Part shown: positions 11,845 to 24,321 of the stretch, piece by piece
Position numbering within the stretch: position 1 is the first letter of the stretch
How the letters are laid out: every line of letters starts with the position of its first letter
NCBI GenBank assembly: GCA_028023455.1
Contig: JAQFVV010000050.1
Location: forward strand, 3,288,626-3,352,625
Direction of reading: 5' to 3'
Length of the DNA stretch: 64,000 bases
Source: Epiperipatus broadwayi
Taxonomy: Eukaryota; Onychophora; Udeonychophora; Euonychophora; Peripatidae
Program-made: the position numbers and the translations under genes
The notes under the pieces: model-generated
The model's database searches: none
What the model was told of the DNA's origin: nothing
The model's input: only the letters and a program-made list of their open reading frames with translations

Positions 11845-11935
11845 AGAGTTCATAAAAAGTTGGAGCACCAGAATGTATCCTAGGACCTCCCGATTTCAAA
11901 TTGCAAGCTTTATCAACTGCGCCAAACCACGCCAG
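11845..11935 (-). mobile_element. tRNA-derived SINE, second family, decayed
   Basis: Read on the minus strand it starts GGCGTGGTTTGGCGCAGTTG and ends TTTTTATGAACTC. The same order is found at 24366-24470 and 62205-62295: a tRNA-like A box (TGG..CAGTTGGTAGAG in the better copy), AGGAGGTCC, then a conserved AACTT.TT.TGAACTC tail. The family is supported by three copies; no clear target duplication is visible here. Confidence 0.6.
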
Positions 11936-12529
11936 ATTCACATGCTATTGTTTTTGAGAAACGAGATTTGCGTTAAATATATCAATATGTTTTTTAAATA
12001 ATTATTTTTGCTGAAATTCTTACTAAAATTAAACAAATTTTATATTTTGTTTACATATAAGTCTTTACTAGAATTAAAAATTAATATTGATATATACATA
12101 TTTTAAAGTCGGTTGTTAATATATATATATTTTAATAAGATAAAACGTTAATGTGATAAAAAGTAAGATTTGTGATTCCGTGAATTGCATGACATTTTTT
12201 TAAATGTTGATTAAGTTTATCATATTACCTGACGCCTTCTTCCAAGTAAGTAGCTATCTATTAATAAATTATCATTTAGCCGGCCAAATTGAACATGAGG
12301 TATTGAAAGTGGTGAAACCGACATATTTGCAGAATATGGTTTCGGCTGCGACAGGTCCAGTTTGACGAAGTAAAGACTTTACCTGAAATAAAATGTAATA
12401 CTTTTATAAATAACTTGCATGTTTAATAAGTGACAGTTGAATCAAACATTATCTCCATGTTTGTGTTGTATCTATTAATTTATTATCATAATAATATCAT
12501 TAATTATTTACAATCCTATTTTTTTAACA
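11936..12529. other. Intergenic with one exon-like islet
   Basis: AT-rich apart from 12280-12354, a 75-nt GC-richer segment preceded by TTTAG and followed by GTCC, open in one frame. This is listed as a weak finding. Nothing else is recognised. Confidence 0.3.
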
Positions 12530-13457
<928 letters not shown>

Positions 13458-13954
13458 ATAAATTCACTCTTTATGTAAAGGAATAAAATTATAAATATAT
13501 GCAAGCATATGCTAATTTATTTTAAATGGTTATACAATATAAATAAATATTGTATATTTATTAACAATATCATCTGGCTCTTTTTATATACTCATATTCT
13601 TCTAAGAGCTGTTTTCTTCATCCTAATCAAACTTCACCTCTAGTAAGCTTGAGTAATCAACAGACACAAGATAATAGAATAATGTAACACTCTCATCCCT
13701 TTACTGATTTTGAGTTTCTGTCAGTAAGAAACAGGATTCAAAGATGAAACTAAAACAATGTGTTGTTTATACTTTTCAAGATAATAACCTGAAATAAAAA
13801 AATATGCAAAGGTTTATTATTCCATTTAGCATGAATTTAGGGAAACTGTGAGGCCATTCTGCAAAAAAGTGAAGTGATAGGTTTTTGAAATTAATTTTTT
13901 AAGGCAAAAGATGGAATGGGCCTAGTATAAAATGTGAAATTTCTGAAATATAAT
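13458..13954. other. Intergenic with a faint foldback-family trace
   Basis: AT-rich sequence. The phrase GAGTAATCAACAGACACAAG at about 13650-13670 resembles the arm of foldback family D (GAGTAATCAATGGACACAAG at 23.94 kb). Nothing else is recognised. Confidence 0.35.
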
Positions 13955-14025
13955 TGAATCCTAGTCTTCACTGATGAAGATACAGTCCAGAAAGTAGTCT
14001 GAAGATGGGAATTTACTATCTGGTG
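13955..14025 (+). mobile_element. Foldback family D fragment with hammerhead-like core
   Basis: This is the inner arm of family D. It reads CTTCA, CTGATGA (13971-13977), a 12-nt stem II region, GAAA (13990-13993), GTA, GTC (13997-13999) and TGAAG. The flanks AGTCTTCA (13963-13970) and TGAAGAT (14000-14006) are complementary, as stem I of a hammerhead would require. In the copy at 26.74 kb the same positions read CCTCA and TGGGG, so the paired bases have changed together. Confidence 0.5.
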
Positions 14026-14097
14026 TCAAATGGTTACTCAACCTTCATCAATATATCACTATTTTCTATGGTTATACAATCTGTTACAATTGAAATA

Positions 14098-14356
14098 TCA
14101 CTCACTGCAGACATTAGTAATCATAATCAGATGATGCAAGAAGGTTTGTGCATAAAATCCCTATCTAGTGCCTACTTATCCAATATCCCTGGGTTAGTTT
14201 CTCATATCCATTGATGAAAGCCACAACCTAGAAACTAGTCTGGGAATATTGTATTAGTAAATACAAATAGGGATTTTATGCACAAATCTTTTTGTTTCCA
14301 TTAATTACTAAGGCTTGCACTAGATGACACTAATGCATGGAGAGTTAACTGTATAT
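14098..14356. mobile_element. Foldback family D, short palindromic copy
   Basis: The left arm (TTTGTGCATAAAATCCCTAT near 14145-14165) is the inverse of the right arm (ATAGGGATTTTATGCACAAA near 14267-14287). The outer ends carry the family signatures AGTAATCATAATCAGATGAT (left) and CTTGCACTAGATGACACTAA (right). The centre of the full-length copy at 23.9 kb is missing, leaving a nearly continuous palindrome of about 250 bp. There is no coding capacity. Confidence 0.75.
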
Positions 14357-14848
14357 TCAGTCTATAGTTTCATCTTCATTATGAGTATGCTCAGCTAGAT
14401 ATAACATCACTCTTGCAATAAACAAGATATGACTATTTGTGTATAATTTATACCTTTTATATTAAAATATTTTATCAATGATAATTACGATTTTCACATT
14501 AATGAAAGTCTAAATCAAAAAGGTAAGAAAGCCTTTTAAATAAATAGTACATTACATAGCAGCTCTTCATAGAGGAAGATTGAAATACTAAAGGCAGTAC
14601 TTCCAATAAATTCAAATTATCCAGTAATGAGAGTTGGAGCTTTCTCAACTTAATTTTACAGCTTATCTACAGATATCTACATACACCAATTACTGACCAA
14701 TAGCATATCAATAATTTCTTTGAGATTTTACTAACTACCAATATAAGAATGTACTGATCATAGAATCTGAATTCAAACAAATCACAAACATAAATTATAA
14801 AAAAAAATATGCAAGTAAGTTCTTTATTTTGAACATTTTCAATCAACT
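14357..14848. other. AT-rich intergenic, nothing recognised
   Basis: I see no repeat boundary or coding frame in this interval. Confidence 0.4.
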
Positions 14849-15372
14849 TTTATAAACAATAATATTTAAACAGCATTAAACTGTTGCACATGCGCTGTGG
14901 ATTTTAAATATAAAATGAATGAATACTAACACTTCAAATACAAAGCGCATGTACAACAGTTTAATGCTGTTTAAATATTATTGTTAATAAAAAAACCGCG
15001 CTATATAAAATAATTGATTTATTTACATGCATTTAATTTCAAATAAGAATGATGTATCATAAATTCTAATAAATTTCACCAGCGTCATTCATTCAAGCAT
15101 GTAAAAGTAATTTAAAATGATTATTTAATATCTTCACCCTTTCACTTTCAAACACTTAAGATTCGCCCATACAAAAGCGTTTGGGTTCGAAAAGATAGAT
15201 GGCCATTCTATCTTTTCCAAAGACTTTATCATGTGGTTGAAGTGTTAGTATTCATTCATTTTATATTTAAAATCCAAAGCGCATGTGCAACAGTTTAATG
15301 CTGTTTAAATATTATTGTTTATAAAAAACATCGCGCTATATAAAATAATAGACTTACTTACATACATTTAAT
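14849..15372. mobile_element. Inverted-repeat element with three related arms
   Basis: The left arm 14849-14938 is the reverse complement of 15236-15325 and runs from the A-rich TTATAAACAATAATATTTAA end to ATGAATACTAACACTTCA. A third copy of the outer part (14944-15035, containing CGCATGTACAACAGTTTAAT and GCGCTATATAAAATAAT) lies in direct orientation with 15278-15372. So one arm is present inverted and another direct, as in a MITE whose end has been duplicated. The 200-bp centre is unique and noncoding. Confidence 0.7.
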
Positions 15373-16648
15373 AAACCTTTATAAATACTTTATTAAATTC
15401 GTCACTGTGTATAGATTTAAATAAGTCATTATGTGTAGATCACATTACACCAATGAATGGTAGAGTCAAAAAAGAAAAATCACCAGAAGTCACTTGTAAA
15501 AGAATATAATTAACCCAACTCCCCCCAAAAAGATAATTTAATTCAAGTTTATTTGGAGAGCTAAACAATAACTAATAATATATCAAAATGATTAACAAAT
15601 CAATTATGAATGACAGTACACGCAAAACATGCTAATCCATTATTTTGTTTATTTATTATTTTGTAATGTCTTTTAATTTTTTTTGTAGCAAACTTATCTT
15701 TCCAAAACATTCTACTACCTTGTACACTTATACTTTCTATTGTTTTCTAATCTCAGCCACGTCTTTTCAAATAAAAACTGTAAATTTTACATTTTATAGG
15801 AGTGTTTTTGATGTAATGTTTATGAAATAAATAAGTCCCCTCCCATAAAAACAATGTTCAATTTTATCACAAATTAAAAATTCAAACATATTCGTATTCA
15901 TTCATGTACTATTTACACTCTAGAAATTTAGAAGATTATGGAACTTCAAGATTTTTTTATGAACTCACAATTAAAAATCCATTATATATTATTTGACATG
16001 AAAATATTAAATTGTCATAGTTTTGACATAAAAAATTATATAAGAATACAATAAAGATTATTATTAATCATTTATTAATGTAGAAAGTACCCTTAGCCTA
16101 GATCTGTGCCAACCAATAAGATGAGTATTTTGAGATCATTATCCACTTTAAGATATCTATATTCATGTTTCAAGAATAAATGACAGGGGAGATAATTTAT
16201 ATATTCATCACATTATCTAACTCATATTATTTCTAGAACCCAAACTCTTTTCACAAGAACAATTATCTTTTCAGATAAATCATAGCTGAAAGAAGAAATC
16301 AATTTTGTAAATGTTCTATTAGCTAATGGTTATGATAATAATATTTTCCCCCAAAGCTTATATCAAACCAAAAATAATCAAAATACGAAACAACAACAAG
16401 AAAAAAAACTATTTAGATTTGTGTTCCTGTTATAAATGGAACTACTGACAGTACTGGGTGTATTCTAAAATGCTGCAATATAAAAAGCGGATACACTTCT
16501 TGTCAAAAAATTTGAAACATCATAATCAAACCTAAAGATTCAAATCCTCTAGAGACTAATGACATTTATAAATTTCATATGGCATTTGCAAAGCTTCTTA
16601 TTTAGGTATGATCCAACGTCACACCAGTACTCGAAGAGATGAACATCA
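15373..16648. other. AT-rich intergenic, nothing recognised
   Basis: The short plus-strand open frame at 15645-15830 is AT-biased, lacks any recognisable motif and is likely chance. Confidence 0.4.
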
Positions 16649-16712
16649 CATAATTACTCTGGCTTGCACTGAGTGGTACTAATGTATGGAGAGTTTTGCC
16701 TGTTTTAATAAG
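16649..16712 (+). mobile_element. Foldback family D, solo right terminus
   Basis: The text TAATTACTCTGGCTTGCACT through GGAGAGTTTTGCCTGTTTTA matches the right end of the copies at 24.3 and 26.9 kb. Only the last 60 bp are present. Confidence 0.75.
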
Positions 16713-18593
16713 AGATGAACATGTTAATGCATCTAAACAACACTTATCATCATCAGCAGTCTGTCATAATATTGATTCCTCTAATACCAGGATCTTTTTT
16801 GGATGTAACACTCTTTACCAATGTAAAATTAGAGAAGCTATTGAGATATAAAAAGATCATATTGCATCAACAAACATGATGACATATGCAAACTTTCTCT
16901 ATTTGGATGAATTTTAATAAAAAAACATTATTCTGAAGATTTTCTGACTATATTTTTCAATTTTATATACCTGTTTTTTTATTTGTGGAATAATAATATG
17001 GTTATATATCAGTATTTACAGTGTCTGTACAATCATATTTATAGTATTGTATTTATCACTCAGATAACGGTTTGTATGATCATGCCAAACTATGTCAATA
17101 CATTCATAATTAAAACCATACATGGAAATGTATCATTCATATATGTGTGTGTAAAAAAATCTTTTGAGTTAACAACCAAGCTTAAAAACATTACTATGTT
17201 AATTCACAAGTCATATTTCCTAATAATCACTTAAAGTTGCAAATAAAGCCCACTTACCTTGTATATCAATGCTAATTATTAAAAGCCAGACAACAATTAA
17301 ACAATCACAATATCAATAATAATCAACAATTTCAAACTGTTGTCAAGGCAAATTTCTTTTAACATGGTTAATGTACGTGTGAATCAGACTTATGAAATAT
17401 CATGGTAATATTTCTGCTCTTGTTGTTCCTGAATAGTTTTATATTATCAGCCTTATGTATTTGGTAAAGTTTAAGTTATTTACAAAGCTTTTTAGAATTA
17501 TTAAAATACAACATGCTACAATCTATCAAAGATGTTCTTCATTCAGAAAACTCAAGAATATCTTCATTGATTTTTTGATTCTCCCACCCCACCCCCTTTT
17601 TTAACATCCTTAAATAATTTAAGTCTCACTTCTATAAAATAAATGGTTAATATAATAATACTGCAGCATTTGAGTTAATACCATTCAATACTTAAAAGTC
17701 CATAAATATTTCTCAATAGTACTAAAGGCTCTCCATAATATTCTAGTGGCAGTAATTTCCTTCCAGGAAAATACTTAAATAAAAATGAGATATATATTCC
17801 AAGTATTGATTTTAAAATTTATCAAGTAGATATTGATTTTGTGCATTCTATTCTGTAAGTTGTATTTTTTTAAATATTTATAAAATGGATAGGTGCTCTC
17901 CATGTTTAAGGGCAATAATAAGGTTATAGACTCCAGAACACAAAATCCATGATCACATTTCAATTCTACAACTTCCAGTCAAACTTAAAAACCCTGAGCA
18001 ATAAACTCTTCTTTTCTTTTAATGGGATGATTATTGGTTAAAAATGTAAAACATATCAAAACAAACTATGGAATTTTTCAGATCCAAGAAAAAGCATGTT
18101 GTAATAATTAAGAATTAAGAAATGCAAAACACCCTTTTTTTTTTTACAAATTGTTCCTTTGGAAATTAGCCTCTCATAAAAAAGTGCCCAAAAGATGCAA
18201 TACCTTCAAGGAATGCAGTTAATGGAGTTTTGAGTATTTTTCTGTTTTTATTTTATTCACCTTATTTAATTAATAAACAATAAAGTAATAATTCTGTATT
18301 ATATATGTACAAAAATGATTTTTTAAAATATTTGATCTGGCATTAAAAAGGTGTTAATTGATGATTAATTACTGCTAGGAATGCACTAGACCAAAGGTAT
18401 TCAGAAATTGGAAAAATTTCCCAATTAATAAACAAGTACAGAATCAAATTCTAATTAAGCTAATCAAAATTGTAATCTGCAAAAATATATTAATTAAAAT
18501 TTATCTGAATCCTTATTGTTGGAAGTTGTATAAATACCTCACAAAATTTGTCAAACAGTTTTATTGTCTGATTTCATATTTCAATATTTGAAA
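16713..18593. other. Long AT-rich interval, nothing recognised
   Basis: It contains a few AT-biased open frames (for example 16983-17234 plus and 17775-17963 minus) with no motif or composition suggesting a gene. Confidence 0.4.
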
Positions 18594-18594
18594 G

Positions 18595-18715
18595 CTTGTG
18601 ATGATGGTATATTATTAGATGTGATATGTTGGACTATTTCCATCATCTATGGGTGAATCATAGATGATGGAAATAGTCCAACATATCACATCTAATAATA
18701 TTCCATCATCACAAG
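18595..18715. repeat. Near-perfect long hairpin, 57-bp arms and 7-nt loop
   Basis: The arm 18595-18651 (starting CTTGTGATGATGG) is matched by its reverse complement at 18659-18715 with a single mismatch, around loop GGTGAAT at 18652-18658. The composition is not simple AT repeat. Such a structure can come from a recent foldback or MITE insertion, from template switching, or can be transcribed as a long dsRNA or microRNA-like precursor. No second copy is visible in the window. Confidence 0.9.
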
Positions 18716-18824
18716 TTTTATTACTGTCTTCTTGAAAAATTCTTTCAAATTGTTCTTATTTTTCATGAAAAATTTGTCAAGCTGATTTTTTTATGAAAAA
18801 TATTTGAAGGTGGTCTTTTGTTGA

Positions 18825-19255
18825 GGAGAGTTCTTCCAACTTGACAAGATCTCCATTCACTCAGTTAGAAGAAAGTTCTAATTTTTGGGCTGCTAGAAGC
18901 CATGAAGAATGACCTGTGAGTAGAAATCTTGTGTCCACATCCCCTTTGCCATCTCTGAAAAGCATGTCTGTTATCCTAATGCAGATGGTGAACTGCCATC
19001 TATCTGAAGTCTGATGTCCCATGTACCTGTGTCAATGTTCATGACATCATAAATGAATTCAGCCTGCAGACCTGCCATGCCATAATTTCAGAAATAAGAA
19101 GTCACCTAGTTAATTGTGCCATTTCCAGTCATATGCTATGCTGAAGAACCAGTCTGTCTCCAAAAGTATTAATATCCGAGAAAAGTTCTATCCTGGACCA
19201 TGTGAATTGCATCATTATAGTTACATGGTATTATCTCTACATGCAGCTCTAAATA
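18825..19255 (-). other. Higher-complexity segment, possible coding relic
   Basis: This 430-bp stretch has balanced base composition unlike its surroundings. On the minus strand it reads in short pieces such as DMLFRDGKGDVDTRFLLTG and SSWLLAAQKLELSS, with frameshifts and stops between them. I do not recognise a family. It could be a decayed pseudogene or transposon segment, or simply a GC-richer intergenic patch. Confidence 0.25.
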
Positions 19256-21355
19256 TGTTACTGTGTTTATTTTAAAATGATTTGTGAAGGTATTAATATA
19301 AAAACATTCAACTCTAGGCAAAATAATTAATATGAAATCCATAATTCCTCTTTTGCTTATATTTATAAGTTTATTTGTACTATTTTTAAAAAAAAATATT
19401 AATTAAGTTTGCTTTATAATATAAATTAACCTAGTTTTGTTGAGAGTGATCGAATAGATTGCGAGATACTGTCATTCATAAATTTACATATATGCTAGAG
19501 TTATTAATCAAGAATTTGTTGATGGAGGGCTATTTTTGTAAATACATTTTTATTTTTTAAAAATACCCCCCCCCCATTTTCTCTCTTAATTAAAAAAGAA
19601 AGATAATTTATCAAAAGTATAAAGTCATTTTAATATTTTAATCCTTTGGCCCTCAGCTCCTCGAAGATTTTTGTTTTTTGAAAATACAGTCAATCATGTA
19701 TGTCAAAATGAATCTTTACTTTTACAATTATAAACCCATTTTTTTTTTTTTTTTCACAATTATAAAAATAAGTAGAAATAATTTCAAAACAATGTTAAAA
19801 TTAAGATTAAATTTAGATTTTTTTTTGAAGTGACAGATATATACATCATTTAGTTTTAATATGTTAACCTCACCAATATTTCACTATAATTATGTATATA
19901 AATTACAGATCTCTTGAGATATCATATAATACATTTCTTAATATGGGAGTATGCACAATCTGTAGGGTGGACTTTTAATTAAGCAGGGATTGTGTGAATC
20001 TTTTTATTCTTTTTTAAACATATATCTACGATAAACTATTTAGCCTTAATTTAGCTAAATACAGTAATATATGATCGTTTGTTCAAACTTCTAATGTGAC
20101 TCATGCTTGTTTTGGCTTTTAATTTCAGGCTTTCATAGTTAAAACTTATTTATTGCTCATTCGGTCTTCGATTAAATTGCTTTGCTGGGTTATTTATTTA
20201 TGTATTTTAATTAATTCATATTTATGTTTCTCAAGCAGACCTTCATTCCTGCTTTAGGGAAAATAATTTGCTGGGTATTCTTTGGATATGATCATCACTA
20301 AGGAGGACATATCTTTTATATTTTTAAACTTGGAGAATCTTCATTGTTATACATATTGTTACCAATGCAGACACTCATTTTTGCTTAATAGTAATAATTT
20401 ATTACTGGTTGTAGGGGCAGATATTCATTCTTGTTTCATATGACCTCTGATCCGATAAAATCCTTGAGTATGGCATCACCAAAAGGCATACCTCATCTCT
20501 ATTTCATCATCACATATACTCATCTGTTTTTGAGAACCTAACACCATGTTCAGTATTTTCTTTTATGTATTTTAAAAAACTACCTTTGTAAGCATGTAGT
20601 CAGTTATAATTCTCAGTTCATTGTGGGCATCTATTAATGATTGTGATTTTAATACAGTTAAGTAAATACTTCTATCTTAATATAACCCTGCTTGATTATT
20701 CATTAAATCATTATAGAATGTCCACCTTGGAGATTATCAAGGCATATAAAATCTATAGTCTCTCTATTGTATAAAGGTTAGTGATAATGAACTTGCTTAG
20801 TTGCTAATTGGTGTTTATTTTAACTTGTAATAAACACAGTATAATCTTATAATCTTAGGTTTAAATCTAAACATATGAACTTTTATTTCACTCTTTTTTA
20901 TTATTGTTGCTTATAAATCTATATAACAAGTAACTAGCATTTGTGTCTTGTGTATGACATGTGTAGTTTTTGTATAATTTAGGGTCTCTTGTATGTTCCA
21001 GATCTTAGCAGCATATAAGAAAATGGGCATACATGCAAACATCAGATGCATAGGTCATGTGAGAATTTTCCTTGGGACCTATATAATGACATTCAATTTT
21101 GTATTTTGTATTTGTGGTAATGTTTATATCAATGTTACACACAAACATGTATCTTAATGGTCATTGCTTGGTTTGTAAAGATTAGTTTTTCTGATTATAC
21201 AAATCTAACCATTACATGAAATCACCTTTCAAGTCCACAGACACATCCGCCCATGTATACCACTTACTCATTTTATATCAAAATATATAAAGTGTGCTAA
21301 CATGCACAAGCACACAAAGCTAAAAACAAATAAAGAATATATATATAATATTCCA
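19256..21355. other. Intergenic, nothing certain
   Basis: AT-rich DNA with a C9 run at 19566-19575. The part 20100-21080 is slightly less AT-rich and may include old repeat sequence, but no frame or motif can be named. Confidence 0.35.
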
Positions 21356-21360
21356 TTAAA

Positions 21361-21402
21361 TGGCTAAGCGCTTTCAAGAGTCAAAGCCCTCATAATTAGC
21401 CA
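21361..21402 (-). ncRNA. Solo Penelope-type hammerhead-like motif
   Basis: On the minus strand the parts are stem I TGGCT (21402-21398), core AATTATGA, a stem II region able to pair GAG with CTC, TGAAA, GCGC, UU, and stem I return AGCCA (21365-21361). The stem I bases differ from the copies at 25.5 kb (CAAGCT/AGCTTG) and 45.7 kb (GCC/GGC) yet pair in each, and GAAAGYGCTT is constant. No reverse transcriptase or GIY-YIG remnant is visible beside it. Confidence 0.5.
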
Positions 21403-21409
21403 CAAAGTA

Positions 21410-22200
21410 TAAACTGTTTGCTTACTCATTTTATAATGATGATGATAACCAATACTAGGTATATATTTCATAAATTAATGCAACATATAAAGACTTGGAT
21501 TTAGTAATATAATATTTAAAAACAATCCTTTATTAGTCAAGGGTTAAAAGACAAATCTTAGCTATTTTTAGGTTGAATGGTTATCATATTGAGAATTTGA
21601 GTCTTTTAAAATATTGTGATAGATTTTTAAATAAAGACATGGACATTGTTGAGGTGTAGCATATAATTTATTATCATGTAAAAATCTAAATGTGAGAACA
21701 TTTCATCATAGTGATATAATTTTCATAATTAGAAAAATTGTACATAGGGTCATTATTTTATCTAATTTATTAAATGTAATCAAGATTTAGCATAAAGATA
21801 TTTAAAATTTTATTTAAGGGTGCTTCAGAAACTTTTGAAATGTAATGGTATGATCATAAGACCAGTAAATCTATATTTTAGCTTGATGGGTGATACTACA
21901 GAGTTCTCATCTGTAAAATCACATCTTCGTTGGATTATTACAGGTCTTTCTATAAAGCTTTTCTCAAAATAGATTGAATTTAAGCATAATTTCTATAGGA
22001 ATGATAGACTCATCTTATATTATAAAGTTTATTTCAAGGACATTTACTAAAGGTCACTAGTGTTTAATTACATAGAAATCTATGAAGAAAATTAACATAT
22101 TTTTGGAAGTCTATCAGGAGAAAGGTTTTAATGTATTTTATATATGGATGTATTTATAATTCACAGATTGGTTTGTATTATGTAAAACATCATTTATAAA
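21410..22200. other. AT-rich intergenic, nothing recognised
   Basis: No supported feature occurs before the AGC/AGT repeat. Confidence 0.4.
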
Positions 22201-22201
22201 A

Positions 22202-22650
22202 TAATTGTAGTGGTAGCAGAACAGCAGTAGCAGTAACAGTAGAAGTAGTAGCAGTGATAGCAGCAGTAGTAGCAGCAGCAGTAGTAGTAGCAGTAGCAGC
22301 AGTGGTAGCAGTAGTAGCAATAGCAGTAGTAGCAGCAGCAGTAGCAGTAGTAGCAACAGTTGTAGCAGCATCAGCAGTAGCAGTAGCAGCAGCAGCAGTA
22401 GAAATAGCAGTAGTAGTAGTAGTAGTAGCAGCAGCAGCAGTAGTAGCAGTAGCAGCAGCAGTAGTAGAAGTAGCAGCAATGGCAATTAGTAGCAAAAGCA
22501 GCAGCAATAGCAGTAGCAGTAGTAGTAGTAATAGTGGTAGTAATAGTGATAGTCATAGTAGTCATAGTAGTAGTGGTAGTTTCAGTAGTATCAGTAGTAT
22601 CAGTAGTAGTAGTAGTAGTAGTAGTAGTAATAGTAGTAGTAGTAGTTTTG
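22202..22650. repeat. Imperfect AGC/AGT trinucleotide repeat, about 450 bp
   Basis: The array mixes AGC and AGT units in the first 300 bp and becomes nearly pure AGT toward 22600-22650. All frames stay open and give poly-Ser, poly-Ala/Val or poly-Leu, which explains several long ORFs here. There is no unique protein sequence on either side, so I treat it as noncoding. Confidence 0.95.
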
Positions 22651-22654
22651 CAAA

Positions 22655-23455
22655 AAAAAATCCATAGTTACAAATTATAATCCAGTGTAACATTTATTTA
22701 TTAATAAAAAATTGTTCCAATGAGTGACAAAATATAATACAAATAATACATAAACATAATTTTTTGTATTTGGGATTAGCTTTAGGAAAGTTAATAAAGC
22801 TAAACTGAATTACTGCAACAACTTCTACTATTACCCTACATTTAAAAGAAGTTTATTGATATGGATAAATTAGTTACATTAAAGTCCTATTATAAGTAAT
22901 AACCAACCAATCATATTTAATTACATATATTAATTCATCAATAAAAATAAAATACAAGAAACATCTTGACCAAATGGAACATAAAATACATGTCTATTTT
23001 AGAAATAGGATCTAAAAATTACAGTGGGGTAGGCAATGAAATCATACCACCATTTTGATCTCAATAGAAATAACAGTTTGTGATTGGTGGTGTGTTTTGT
23101 TTCAGGCAAAATTTTCAAATTTTTATCTTCAAAAAGAAAAATTGTAATTTTGAATAATTTGTTTATATATTAAAGGTTATTTATGGAATATTTTTGTAAA
23201 ATATTTATTTAAATAACATGACTACAATTAGCTTTTATTTGAAAACATTCATTTTTAAGAAAACAACTAAAACGTTGGTTGCAGGAAAGCAGAAGCAGTT
23301 TTTACTAAATAAAATAGAATGGATTTTTGTCAATATCAGTAAAGACACTTTTTTTTATTAATCACAAAAAAATTAATGTTTAATTTTAACTTACATTTTT
23401 TCCCTTTTTGTAACTAACCCTAAATTTTTTTAAATTTAAAAAATGGAAGTAATAC
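22655..23455. other. AT-rich intergenic, nothing recognised
   Basis: No supported feature is visible between the AGC/AGT array and the poly-C block. Confidence 0.4.
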
Positions 23456-23460
23456 ATCTA

Positions 23461-23497
23461 ATCCCCCCCCCCCCTACCTCCCCACCAGACACCCCCC

Positions 23498-23545
<48 letters not shown>

Positions 23546-23586
23546 CCCCCCCCCCCCCCCGGGGGGGGGGGGGGGTAGGGGCCCCC
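23461..23586. repeat. Poly-C block turning into poly-G, probable assembly artefact
   Basis: About 100 nearly pure C residues are followed directly by about 17 G residues and GGGGCCCC. A natural homopolymer would not normally flip strand at a single point. A hairpin-forming read, or two reads joined across a G-run, would produce it. It may also mark a real G-quadruplex-forming tract of uncertain length. Confidence 0.7.
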
Positions 23587-23890
23587 TGTTTACTATTTTA
23601 TTCTATTAACTTTTTGTGTAGATAAAACACATGCAATAATGCCAAATGTTATTGTTAGAGTTACTTATTCCATTTAATACTTTATTTTCTTATTATAAAG
23701 TTCAAATATTAACATTTAGAATGCCTATCATTTGAAAGCTTATACTTATAATAAAGAATGTAAAGATTATCAACATATAAAATAGAAAAGGAGGTTTAAT
23801 TTTAAAAATTAAATGTTCAAATATGGAGGAAGTTGTCATTAGGGCCTATTAAAATAAAAATAAAATGCTAATGGTTTTATTTCTCAGAAG

Positions 23891-24320
23891 TTAATAAGAA
23901 CAGGCAAAACTCATTATACATATTACCACACACAGCAAGCTAGAGTAATCAATGGACACAAGAAGGCTTGTACTTAATCTAGTGCCTATTCATCCAATAT
24001 CCCCAGACTAGTGTCTGGCTTGTAGCCTTTGACAGTGAGAAGCCTTGGATATGAGAGCACTGCACCTAGATCTTAGGATAGGGGCCTTGGATCTGAGAGC
24101 ACTGCACCTAGATCTTAGGGTCTATATCCTAAGACCTAGGTGCAGTGCTCTCACATCCAAGGCTCCTCACTGACAAAGGACACAAACCAGAAACTAGTCT
24201 GGGAATATTGAATGAGTAGGCACTAGATGGGGATTTTATGCACAAGCCTTTTTGCATCAATTGATTACTCTAGTTTGCTGTGTGTGGCAATACATATAGT
24301 GAGTTTTCCCTGTTTTAATA
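23891..24320. mobile_element. Foldback family D, full-length copy with about 190-bp inverted arms
   Basis: The left end AACAGGCAAAACTCA (from 23899) and right end TGAGTTTTCCCTGTT (to 24314) are inverse, and the complementarity continues through both arms to the centre near 24110. Markers in order are AGAGTAATCAATGGACACAA, TCTAGTGCCTATTCATCCAA, CCCCAGACTAGT and GAGAGCACTGCACCTAGATC, then the same in reverse. The centre holds a tandem repeat of the CTTGGAT-to-CTTAGG segment. TTAATAA flanks both ends and may be the target duplication. There is no transposase, so it is non-autonomous. A hammerhead-like core lies in the right arm at 24165-24200. Confidence 0.85.
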
Positions 24321-24321
24321 A

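Noticed and set aside
22138-22667. Several long open frames on both strands over the AGC/AGT array
   Set aside because: They encode only poly-Leu, poly-Ser, poly-Ala/Val or poly-Thr, and exist because the repeat has no stop codons in most frames. No unique sequence adjoins them.
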